DNA of 64,000 nucleotides from contig NZ_ML133687.1 in assembly GCF_003985155.1 (NCBI RefSeq), forward strand, positions 620,001 through 684,000, in the 5' to 3' direction. Of this stretch, positions 45,399 through 52,102 are shown one piece after another. Both the position numbers and the translations under genes were made by a program. Numbering within the stretch: position 1 is the stretch's first letter; the number at the start of each line of letters is the position of its first letter. The notes beneath the pieces were generated by a model, which saw nothing but the letters and a program-made list of their open reading frames with translations, ran no database searches and had not been told where the DNA came from. The stretch is from Rhizobium vallis (GTDB lineage: Bacteria > Pseudomonadota > Alphaproteobacteria > Rhizobiales > Rhizobiaceae).

Positions 45399-45530
45399 CA
45401 GCCGTGGAATCACGGCTCGGGCGGTGGAATCACGGCCAGCCGTGGAATCATGGCGCCAGCCGTTGGACCATGATTCCAGCCGTGGAATTTATGGCTTTTC
45501 AGCCGCGGAGCTATGGCTTGAGAGAGCCAT
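45399..45530. repeat. Tandem degenerate hairpin repeats after rpsU
   Basis: About six units of 18-22 nt built on CAGCCGTGGAATCACGG start at 45399. The first unit is a perfect mini-hairpin CCGTG-GAAT-CACGG. In later units the arms drift but pairing is largely kept (for example CCGTG-GAAT-CATGG with a G-T pair). A last hairpin ATGGCT/AGCCAT lies at 45512-45529. The frames that cross it show only a WNHG-like repeat and are unlikely to be translated. Confidence 0.75.
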
Positions 45531-45548
45531 CACCTCAGAAAGGGGCAT

Positions 45549-45782
45549 ATGACCGCCACCAAGGGAGAATTCTTCAATCCCGCCAAGCTTTCGCCTCGCG
45601 ACAAGGCTGAGGCCACCGATCATACGGCGCGCGCCATCATCGAGGCTGAGGCCTCGGCGCGCGACAAGAAGACGGAGAAGCTGAGAGCGCTACGTCTGCA
45701 GCAGGCCGCCGAGGCCGCATCTGAGGCAGCACCTGCAAAGAAACGCCGGTCGCCGGCCAAGTCCCCTACACGGCGGCCCTGA
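45549..45782 (+). CDS. Small basic hypothetical protein downstream of rpsU
   Basis: A 77-residue protein. The middle (ATDHTARAIIEAEASARDKKTEKLRALRLQQAAEAA) looks like one long helix and the end (KKRRSPAKSPTRRP) is highly basic, as in nucleic-acid binding tails. RBS GAAAGGGG precedes the ATG closely. I do not recognise a family. It may be co-transcribed with rpsU through the hairpin array. Confidence 0.65.
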   Translation: MTATKGEFFNPAKLSPRDKAEATDHTARAIIEAEASARDKKTEKLRALRLQQAAEAASEAAPAKKRRSPAKSPTRRP

Positions 45783-45815
45783 TTCGGGAGCCGTATGCCG
45801 AGCGGAGGGATCCGC

Positions 45816-46301
45816 TCAGCCGCCGCCCACGCCAGCCCGTCCGAGATTGCCCCGCAGCCGGTGCAGCATATTGCGCAGTTCGGCCATTTCCTCGAGCGTG
45901 CAGCCTGCTGCTTGCCCGATCGCCGTCATGATCGTATCGATCTCCCCCTTCATCGCCTGACCTTTCGGCGTCAACGACACGATCACCTGCCGTTCGTCGC
46001 GCAGGTCGCGCAGGCGCTTGATCAGCCCGCTCTGTTCCAGCCGTTTCAACAGCGGCGATAGCGTGCCGGAATCGAGGTCCAGCTGCTCGCCGATTGTCTT
46101 CACCGGCAATTCGCTGCCTTCCCACAGCACCAACATCACCAGATATTGCGGATAGGTGAGGCCGACCCTCTCCAGAATCGGTTTGTATGCGCGGGTGAAG
46201 GCATGCGCCGTCGCATAGACCGCAAAGCACAACTGCTTTTCCAGGCGCTTTTCTTCCTGCGGTATCTCCATCGTCTTTGTCGTCTGCGCTTTCATATCCA
46301 T
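45816..46301 (-). CDS. ohrR: OhrR, MarR-type organic-peroxide sensor
   Basis: A 161-residue MarR-family repressor. The redox Cys is in KQLCFAVYATAHAF (Cys25 from the chosen start), the position that is oxidised by organic peroxides in OhrR. The winged HTH is in the middle (LDSGTLSPLLKRLEQSGLIKRLRDLRDERQVIVSLT). The start could also be the ATG at 46304 or 46295. It faces ohr across a promoter with two short palindromes, so mutual control is almost certain. Confidence 0.93.
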   Translation of the reverse strand: MDMKAQTTKTMEIPQEEKRLEKQLCFAVYATAHAFTRAYKPILERVGLTYPQYLVMLVLWEGSELPVKTIGEQLDLDSGTLSPLLKRLEQSGLIKRLRDLRDERQVIVSLTPKGQAMKGEIDTIMTAIGQAAGCTLEEMAELRNMLHRLRGNLGRAGVGGG

Positions 46302-46341
46302 CATCCCCGAGGCGCCGATTGTCCTCTTTTCGAACTCCAAA

Positions 46342-46378
46342 TGCAATTTGCAAAATTCACTTGCGTGCAATTTAATTG
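46342..46378. promoter_or_regulatory. Probable OhrR operators
   Basis: Two 11-nt palindromes, TGCAA-T-TTGCA at 46342-46352 and CAATT-T-AATTG at 46368-46378, lie between the divergent ohrR and ohr starts. The second resembles the TACAATT-AATTGTA-type site reported for OhrR proteins. Confidence 0.7.
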
Positions 46379-46428
46379 TGCGATACTGAAAATCAACCCG
46401 ATTGAAGGGTCAACCAAAGGAGATTGTC

Positions 46429-46851
46429 ATGCCTATTCTCTATACGACCAAAGCCTCTGCCACCGGCGGCCGCGCAGGCCGCGCCGTTTCCGAAAACGGC
46501 GTTCTGGACGTGACGCTGACCGTTCCGAAGGAGCTCGGCGGCGACGGTGCAACCGGCACCAATCCTGAACAGCTCTTCGCTGCCGGCTATTCCGCCTGCT
46601 TCCTCGGTGCCTTGAAATTTGTCGCGGGCCAGCAGAAGGTCAAGATTCCAGAAGACACGACGGTCTCCGCCAAGGTCGGAATCGGCCCGCGTGAAGATGG
46701 CGCAGGCTTCGGCATCGAAGTGGCGCTGACGGTCAACATCCCGGGCGTCGACCGCGAAACGGCTGAAAAGCTCGCAGCTGCGGCCCACATCGTCTGCCCC
46801 TACAGCCACGCCATGCGCACCTCGACCGAAGTTCCGGTCACGGTTGCCTGA
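46429..46851 (+). CDS. ohr: Organic hydroperoxide resistance protein
   Basis: A 140-residue thiol peroxidase of the Ohr/OsmC fold that detoxifies fatty-acid and other organic hydroperoxides. Both catalytic cysteines are there: Cys57 in GYSACFLGAL and Cys123 in IVCPYSHAM. ATG 46429 follows the RBS AAAGGAG. Divergent from ohrR. Confidence 0.96.
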   Translation: MPILYTTKASATGGRAGRAVSENGVLDVTLTVPKELGGDGATGTNPEQLFAAGYSACFLGALKFVAGQQKVKIPEDTTVSAKVGIGPREDGAGFGIEVALTVNIPGVDRETAEKLAAAAHIVCPYSHAMRTSTEVPVTVA

Positions 46852-46912
46852 TCAGTTCTGAAACGCGGCTGCAGTATCGGCGGCCGCGATCTTTCTGGGG
46901 TGGAGGCGAAGT

Positions 46913-47434
46913 CTATTCGACGGTTGCTTCTCCGCCCGCACGGGGCCGGCGCGGCGAACGCGTCGGTTTTGCCGTCTCGGCGGTCATCGATGACGCCGCT
47001 TGCAGATCCTGTCGCAGCCGCGCGGGGCCGCCATCCGGCAATCTGCCGTCGATCGCCGCATGCGTGCTTTCCCAGATCGGCAGCGCCTTCGCCAGTACCG
47101 CCTTGCCTTCGGCAGTGAGCCTCAGCAGCCGGCGGCGCCTGTCCTTCGGGTTCTCCATTACATCTATCCAGCCTCTGCGCTGCAGGGGTTTCAGGGCGGC
47201 CGTGAGCGTCGTCTGATCCATGGCGAGCAGGGCTGCGACCGGTCCCATCGGCGGCGGCTCCGGCCGGTTCAGCGACATCATTAGGGAAAACTGGCCGTTG
47301 GTCAGCCCGACCGGTCTCAGTGCATCGTCGAACAGCCGGGCAAGCGCGCGCGCCGCCCGCTGCACATGCAGGCAGAGGCAGGTGTCACGCACCAGCAGCG
47401 TTGTAGAAAAAGGAATCTCAACCAAGTTTGACAT
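46913..47434 (-). CDS. MarR-family transcriptional regulator
   Basis: A 173-residue repressor. The winged HTH is at about residues 60-110 (LLAMDQTTLTAALKPLQRRGWIDVMENPKDRRRRLLRLT). The C-terminal 30 residues are basic (RSPRRPRAGG) and not usual for the family. ATG 47434 was chosen. It faces a DUF899 operon; a perfect 12-bp palindrome lies between them. Two Cys near residues 18-21 (DTCLCLHV) may give redox sensing. Probably represses the facing operon. Confidence 0.88.
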   Translation of the reverse strand: MSNLVEIPFSTTLLVRDTCLCLHVQRAARALARLFDDALRPVGLTNGQFSLMMSLNRPEPPPMGPVAALLAMDQTTLTAALKPLQRRGWIDVMENPKDRRRRLLRLTAEGKAVLAKALPIWESTHAAIDGRLPDGGPARLRQDLQAASSMTAETAKPTRSPRRPRAGGEATVE

Positions 47435-47445
47435 GCTCAATTTCT

Positions 47446-47457
47446 ATTGATATCAAT
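47446..47457. promoter_or_regulatory. Palindrome between MarR regulator and DUF899 operon
   Basis: ATTGATATCAAT, a perfect 12-bp palindrome, 12 nt upstream of the MarR gene start and 65 nt before the DUF899 start. The size and place suit a MarR operator controlling both directions. Confidence 0.65.
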
Positions 47458-47521
47458 GTATTTAGTCAAGGAGAAGGAGTGATGCCGGTTTTGCCGGCAG
47501 CGCCGGAGGAGGGCGCAGGTC

Positions 47522-48250
47522 ATGCAGAATGAGGTTGTTTCCCGTGAGGAATGGCTCGAGGCCCGCCGCATCCTATTGGCAAAAGAAAAGGAGGCGACGA
47601 GGCTGCGCGACAGCATCAACGCCGCCCGCCTGGCACTTCCTTGGGTCAAGGTCGACAAGGACTACCTATTCGAAACGCCTGAGGGAACGAAGTCGCTCGC
47701 CGATCTTTTCGACGGCCGCAGCCAACTGCTGATCTATCATTTCATGCTTGGTCCCAATTGGGATGCCGGCTGCCCCGGATGCTCCTTCCTGTCGGACCAT
47801 GTCGATGGCGCCCTGCCGCATCTGAACCATCACGACGTCACCTGGGTCGCCGTTTCGCGCGCGCCGCTCGACAAGATCGCCGCCTACAAACAACGCATGG
47901 GGTGGAAATTTCCGTGGGTCTCTTCCTACGGCGGCGACTTCAATTTCGATTATCACGTTTCTTTCAGCCCCGAGGACCTTGCCAAAGACAAGGTCTTTTA
48001 CAATTTCACTCCCATGGAGCCGTCAAACGCTCATGACGAACTGCCGGGCCTGAGCGCCTTCTACCGCAACGAGAAGGGCGAGGTCTTCCATACCTATTCG
48101 AGTTATGCCCGCGGGCCGGAAGAACTGATCGGCACGCTGATGATCCTGGACCGTGCCCCGAAGGGCCGCAACGAGGACAGCACGATGAACTTCGTGCGCC
48201 GCCATGACGAATATGAGGAGGCTCCGGAGGCGCCATCCTGCTGTCACTGA
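47522..48250 (+). CDS. DUF899-family thioredoxin-like protein
   Basis: A 242-residue protein with the DUF899 signature: N-terminal helix VVSREEWLEARRILLAKEKEATRLRD, then LIYHFMLGPNWDAGCPGCSFLSDH near residue 72, whose Cys-Pro-Gly-Cys pair is thioredoxin-like, and the WKFPWVSSYGGDFNFDYHVSF segment. The protein ends in Cys-Cys-His. RBS GGAGGAGGG. It starts a three-gene operon with DUF1579 and VOC proteins. A redox function is likely but not proven. Confidence 0.9.
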   Translation: MQNEVVSREEWLEARRILLAKEKEATRLRDSINAARLALPWVKVDKDYLFETPEGTKSLADLFDGRSQLLIYHFMLGPNWDAGCPGCSFLSDHVDGALPHLNHHDVTWVAVSRAPLDKIAAYKQRMGWKFPWVSSYGGDFNFDYHVSFSPEDLAKDKVFYNFTPMEPSNAHDELPGLSAFYRNEKGEVFHTYSSYARGPEELIGTLMILDRAPKGRNEDSTMNFVRRHDEYEEAPEAPSCCH

Positions 48251-48308
48251 GAAGGAGCGGTTCCAGCAAGAAACGCTTCCAGGCGACCATCACTCAAGGG
48301 AGGAGAGG

Positions 48309-48776
48309 ATGATGAAGACCGCTGAAGTGCTGAAGGAACATTTTTTTCTGGAAAGACTTGTGGGAACATGGACCGTCACCGCGCCCGACATGACGGGCGA
48401 CGAGGATTGGACGGAAACCGTCCGCTCGCTGCACGGCATATGGTTCGTCGCCCAAGGGGAGGGCCGCATGCCCGGCGGCAAGGATGCCACCACCATCCTG
48501 ACGCTCGGCTACAACGCTTCGAAAGGCAAGTATGTCGGCAGCTGGATCGGCAGCATGATGGATTATATGTGGGTCTATGAGGGCGAAGTCGATGCGTCGG
48601 GCAAGGTGCTCGATCTCTATACGACGGGTCCTGACTTCAATGGCGAAGGGCTTGCCGACTATCGCGAACGGATCACCTTCATCGACGCCGATCACCGCAC
48701 GTTCACCTCAAGCGCCAGACAGCCTGATGGTTCATGGAAGCAGTTCATGGAAGCGCATTACACACGCAAGGTCTGA
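48309..48776 (+). CDS. DUF1579-family protein
   Basis: A 155-residue soluble protein. The opening HFFLERLVGTWTVTAPDMTGDE and the central TILTLGYNASKGKYVGSWIGSMMDYMWVYEG are typical of DUF1579, a lipocalin-like family of unknown function. Two adjacent ATG codons (48309, 48312) follow an AGGGAGGAGAGG RBS. Second gene of the DUF899 operon, 58 nt after it. No catalytic residues are known. Confidence 0.85.
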   Translation: MMKTAEVLKEHFFLERLVGTWTVTAPDMTGDEDWTETVRSLHGIWFVAQGEGRMPGGKDATTILTLGYNASKGKYVGSWIGSMMDYMWVYEGEVDASGKVLDLYTTGPDFNGEGLADYRERITFIDADHRTFTSSARQPDGSWKQFMEAHYTRKV

Positions 48777-48826
48777 CAATCACGGCGCCCCAGACGCTTG
48801 AAACGGGCGCGAAAAGGGAGAGTTTG

Positions 48827-49606
48827 ATGTCTGAGACGCATGGAAAATTCATTTGGTGCGAACTGATGACCCCCGACACGGCTGCCGCCGCGAAATTCTA
48901 CAGCACGGTCGTCGGCTGGACGACTTCCGAAATGACGGTGGAAGGCATGCCCACTTATACGATCTTCGAGGCGAACGGCATCGGCGTCGCCGGCCTGATG
49001 GAATTCCCGGCCGAACTCGAGGGTAAGGGCATTCCACCGAACTGGACGGGCTATGTCGACGTCGACGATGTCGACCAGACGGCAAAGGATTTCGCCGCCA
49101 ATGGCGGTGCGGTCCGCCGTCCGCCGGAAGACATTCCGACCATCGGCCGTTTCGCCGTCGTCGCCGATCCGCATGGCGCAGTCATCTGCATCATGACTCC
49201 GGCGCCGATGGAGAAGCCCATGCCGGAACTGGCCGCCGACGCGCCCGGCAACATCGGCTGGCACGAACTCTACGCCGGCAACGGCGAAGAGGCCCTGGCC
49301 TTCTATTCGAAACAGTTCGGCTGGAAGCGGGACAGCGATTTCGACATGGGGCCGATGGGCGTCTACTATCTCTTCTCCCATAATGGGAAGCAGATCGGTG
49401 GCATGATGACCAAGCCGGAAAATATCCCGATGCCTTTCTGGAGCTATTATTTCATCGTGCCGGCCATCGATGCCGCGATCGAACGCGTCACATCAGGTGG
49501 CGGCAAGGTCGTCCACGGCCCGATGGAAGTCCCCGGCGGCAGCTGGATCATCCAGGCGATGGACCCGCAAGGCGCTTTCTTCTGCTTGGTGGCGCCGAAG
49601 CGGTAG
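48827..49606 (+). CDS. VOC-family protein (two glyoxalase-like domains)
   Basis: A 259-residue protein of two VOC modules. The first starts GKFIWCELMTPDTAAAAKFYSTVVGW, the second GNIGWHELYAGNGEEALAFYSKQFGW near residue 142. Possible metal ligands are His/Glu in WHELYAG and the C-terminal Glu/Gln of each half. It resembles CFP-30B/YdeN-type VOC hydroxylases or binding proteins. Third gene of the operon, 50 nt after DUF1579. The substrate is unknown. Confidence 0.88.
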   Translation: MSETHGKFIWCELMTPDTAAAAKFYSTVVGWTTSEMTVEGMPTYTIFEANGIGVAGLMEFPAELEGKGIPPNWTGYVDVDDVDQTAKDFAANGGAVRRPPEDIPTIGRFAVVADPHGAVICIMTPAPMEKPMPELAADAPGNIGWHELYAGNGEEALAFYSKQFGWKRDSDFDMGPMGVYYLFSHNGKQIGGMMTKPENIPMPFWSYYFIVPAIDAAIERVTSGGGKVVHGPMEVPGGSWIIQAMDPQGAFFCLVAPKR

Positions 49607-49675
49607 GTGTTTGGCGTATTGTTGGCGGCACGTCGTAAGCACGGCGCGCCGCCGACACCAACCATCCTCGAGGCG

Positions 49676-51196
49676 TCACCCTGCAACCGAAGAAAAGAAC
49701 CCTTCCGGGCTCTCGACCTCCACTAGCCGCTTCTTCTCGATCAGCCAGAACCGGTTTCCCACCGCCCGCACGAAACTGCGGTCGTGCGATACCAGCAGGC
49801 AGCTCGCCTCGTGGGCCATCAGCTCCTTCTCCAGCGCTTCCTGTCCCTCGATGTCGAGGTGGTTGGTCGGCTCGTCGAGAAGATAGAAATTCGGTTCCGC
49901 AAGTCTCAGAACCAGCATGCCGAGCCGCGCCTTCTGGCCGCCGGAAAGCTGGCCGATCGGCTTTGCCTGCATCTCGATCGTCATGCCGGCCCCGGCGAGC
50001 AACGCCCGCGCCCGTTGGTCGCCGACATCGAAGCGGCGGATAATCGTGCCGATCGGCGTGTCCTTGTCGGCAAGGTCGGCAAGCGCCTGGTCGCCATAGC
50101 CAAGAACGAGCGAAGGCGTCGCCTTGATGCCGTCTTGTCCTGCCTCTTGTCTTTCGATCGCCTGCTTCAGCATCAGGACCAGCCGCGACTTGCCGGCGCC
50201 GTTGAGACCGAGCAGCACGATGCGGTCGCCCTGGCAGATGAACTGCCGTCCGGTCCGGAAGAGCAGTGTTCCATCAGGCGTCGTCACCGCCGCATCTTCC
50301 AGCGTCACCAGCACCTTGGCGTGGGTGCCGCGATTGGAAAGCCGGATCGCGCCGGCCGAACGCTCGAGATGCGTAGGTTTTGCCGCATCCTCCAGCTTCT
50401 CCGCCCGCTGCTTGAGCTGCTTCGTCTTGACGACGAGCAGGTCGCTGCCGGAATTGATGCCGATATTGTTCAGCTTCGCCGCCTGCTTGCGCAGCTGCTC
50501 CGCCACCTTCATATCGCGCTCGTAGCGCCGTGCGTCCGAAGCGTCAGCCTCGTCGAGGGCTGCGCGCGCCCTGGTATAGGGCAGGGCGAAGATCGGCGAC
50601 TGTTCCGGCCGTAGGAACAGCGTCCGATTCGTGGTCGCATCGAGGAAGGCGCGGTCATGGCTGGAGAGGATGACCGGCACGTCGCGCGGCAGCGCATTCA
50701 GCCAACCCTCCAGCTGCGCCATCTTTTCGAGGTCGAGATGGTTGGTCGGCTCGTCGAGCAGGAGCACGTCGGGTTCGCGGACCCAGGTACGGGCAAGCAG
50801 GGCCAGCCGCTGCCATCCGCCGCTCAGTTGCTTGAGTGGCCGGGAGCGCATGACCTCCGGCACTTCGAGCGATTCCAGCACCACGTCGACGCGCCAGCTC
50901 TCGCTTTCGGCTTGATCGGCGGGCAGCGCCTGCAGCACCGCGTCGTAGAACGGCGTGTCAAAAAGTGCCGCCGGCACATTCTGCGCGACATGGCCGACGG
51001 TCAGCCCGCGCGCTTTGGTGATTTCACCTGCGGTCGGCTCCAGTGCGCCGGTGATGCAGGCAAGCAGCGTCGACTTTCCGCGCCCGTTGGCGGCGACAAG
51101 ACCGATGCGGTCACCGGCATTGACGACGAGGTTGAGCTTGGAAAACAAAGGATTGCCCAGCGTCACGCCGAGATTGCGAATGTTGATGAGGGTCAT
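49676..51196 (-). CDS. ABC-F family ATPase (ribosome-associated type)
   Basis: A 506-residue soluble protein with two ATP-binding domains and no membrane segments. The first Walker A is AANGRGKST (residues 35-43), with LSGGWQRLALLART and LLLDEPTNHLDL. The second has GLNGAGKSRLV, LSGGQKARLGML and YLLDEPTNHLDIEG. The linker between them (about 215-290) is helical and basic. ABC-F proteins act on the ribosome, as translation factors or antibiotic-protection proteins. Its 380-nt upstream region holds a leader ORF and hairpins. Confidence 0.92.
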   Translation of the reverse strand: MTLINIRNLGVTLGNPLFSKLNLVVNAGDRIGLVAANGRGKSTLLACITGALEPTAGEITKARGLTVGHVAQNVPAALFDTPFYDAVLQALPADQAESESWRVDVVLESLEVPEVMRSRPLKQLSGGWQRLALLARTWVREPDVLLLDEPTNHLDLEKMAQLEGWLNALPRDVPVILSSHDRAFLDATTNRTLFLRPEQSPIFALPYTRARAALDEADASDARRYERDMKVAEQLRKQAAKLNNIGINSGSDLLVVKTKQLKQRAEKLEDAAKPTHLERSAGAIRLSNRGTHAKVLVTLEDAAVTTPDGTLLFRTGRQFICQGDRIVLLGLNGAGKSRLVLMLKQAIERQEAGQDGIKATPSLVLGYGDQALADLADKDTPIGTIIRRFDVGDQRARALLAGAGMTIEMQAKPIGQLSGGQKARLGMLVLRLAEPNFYLLDEPTNHLDIEGQEALEKELMAHEASCLLVSHDRSFVRAVGNRFWLIEKKRLVEVESPEGFFSSVAG

Positions 51197-51202
51197 GATC
51201 GT

Positions 51203-51211
51203 TCTCTGGTC
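51203..51211 (-). promoter_or_regulatory. RBS region of the ABC-F gene, matching a copy after the leader ORF
   Basis: GACCAGAGA lies 6 nt before the ABC-F start. The identical 9 nt lies at 51358-51366 (minus strand), where it overlaps the leader-ORF stop and pairs with CTGGTC at 51332-51337. The same strand could pair with this RBS copy instead. Confidence 0.5.
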
Positions 51212-51331
51212 TTGACCGGGTGTCGATGCGATCCGGGGCGTTCAGCCATCACGGATTGCGCCTGTCAGGCCCGGAAAATGAAAGGAATGCGCGCTGTATT
51301 TCGCACGGCGCCGCATTGGCCACGAAGGGCA

Positions 51332-51366
51332 GACCAGGAAGAGATGTCGAGAAACGGTCTCTGGTC
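51332..51366 (-). promoter_or_regulatory. Second hairpin downstream of the leader ORF
   Basis: GACCAG with CTGGTC (outer 6 bp), then an AGA/TCT extension after a short bulge. On the minus strand it begins inside the TGA stop of the leader ORF, so a ribosome stalled at the end of the leader would cover its 5' arm. Confidence 0.5.
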
Positions 51367-51436
51367 AGCCCTGCAAACGCATTTGCAGGGCGTTGACGGG
51401 ACCACGCTGGCGGTGAAACCGGAAATAATATTGCAT
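51365..51436 (-). CDS. Putative 23-residue leader peptide of the ABC-F gene
   Basis: A very short ORF, too short for usual gene calling: ATG 51436 to TGA 51365. It has a strong RBS (GGAGG about 7 nt before the ATG). The peptide (MQYYFRFHRQRGPVNALQM then RLQG) is rich in aromatic and basic residues. Its last seven codons lie inside a perfect 9-bp hairpin. ABC-F and erm-type resistance genes often have such leader ORFs that sense ribosome stalling. The regulatory role here is inferred. Confidence 0.6.
   Translation of the reverse strand: MQYYFRFHRQRGPVNALQMRLQG
51369..51390 (-). promoter_or_regulatory. Hairpin overlapping the end of the leader ORF
   Basis: Perfect nine-base stem CCCTGCAAA (51369-51377) with TTTGCAGGG (51382-51390) and a 4-nt loop. 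It is made from codons of the leader ORF itself. No T tract follows at once, so it is not a simple terminator. Confidence 0.7.
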
Positions 51437-51576
51437 GGCGTGATCCTCCTTTCTCAAAAATTGCGGGATTGAAATAACATCGCCCGCAAAAAGAGGCAAG
51501 GGAGCCGCAGGCGCGCCGATTTCCAGCCATAAACCCCGCATAGGGAATCTTCGGGCCGGCCGGGAGGATAAGACGC

Positions 51577-52095
51577 ATGCTCGTTGCACATTTGCCTGCG
51601 GGCTACATTCTGGTGCCTGCGGGCTACATTCTGGCGAGCGCCGCACGGCGGCGATCCGCCGCGCCCGGTATTATGGCTGCCGCATTGGTCGGCAGCGTGC
51701 TTCCGGATTTCGACATGATATTTTTCGTCCTGACCGGCGGCAAGGTCCACCACCACGACTATATCTCCCATTGGCCGCTGTTCTGGCTTGCTCTCGCCGT
51801 CGTGGCTTTGCCGGCTGTCGGGCGGCTGGCGCCGCGCTGGTTTTCCGCAGCCGCAGTCTTTTTTGCGGCTGTCATGCTCCACATGCTCATGGATACCGTC
51901 GCCGCGCCGATGCTCTGGCTGGCACCGTTCGATTGGTCCAGATTCGAGCTGACGACGGTGCCGGCGACCTACAGCAACTGGGTCGTCAGTTTCATGCTGC
52001 ACTGGACCTTCGGTCTGGAGCTGCTGATCTGCGCGACGGCGCTGATCGTTGCCCAGCGCCGTAACCGCCGCGTTCGAAGCGCACAGCGAGGATAA
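51577..52095 (+). CDS. Membrane-bound metal-dependent hydrolase (YdjM/PF04307-like)
   Basis: A 172-residue protein with about four hydrophobic segments. Metal-ligand candidates are His5 (MLVAHLPAGY), Asp in LPDFDMIF (near residue 45), the HHHDYISHWP cluster near 60 and HMLMD near 105; this pattern fits the LexA-regulated inner-membrane hydrolase family. Residues 6-12 and 13-19 are a repeated LPAGYIL/VPAGYIL from a perfect 21-bp tandem duplication. It lies between two ABC-F genes on the opposite strand. Activity not known. Confidence 0.8.
   Translation: MLVAHLPAGYILVPAGYILASAARRRSAAPGIMAAALVGSVLPDFDMIFFVLTGGKVHHHDYISHWPLFWLALAVVALPAVGRLAPRWFSAAAVFFAAVMLHMLMDTVAAPMLWLAPFDWSRFELTTVPATYSNWVVSFMLHWTFGLELLICATALIVAQRRNRRVRSAQRG
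51593..51634 (+). repeat. 21-bp in-frame tandem duplication
   Basis: Two perfect copies of the unit starting TGCCTGCGGGCTACATTCTG, at 51593-51613 and 51614-51634, within the first codons of the membrane hydrolase gene. It adds seven residues without a frameshift. Confidence 0.9.
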
Positions 52096-52102
52096 GCCGG
52101 AA

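Noticed and set aside
45399..45530. CRISPR-like array after rpsU
   Set aside because: Units are too short, are not separated by unique spacers, and no cas gene is near.
45404..45610. Open frame through the hairpin array with a WNHG-like repeat
   Set aside because: No RBS and the repeat is explained by the DNA hairpins; it overlaps the start of the supported gene at 45549.
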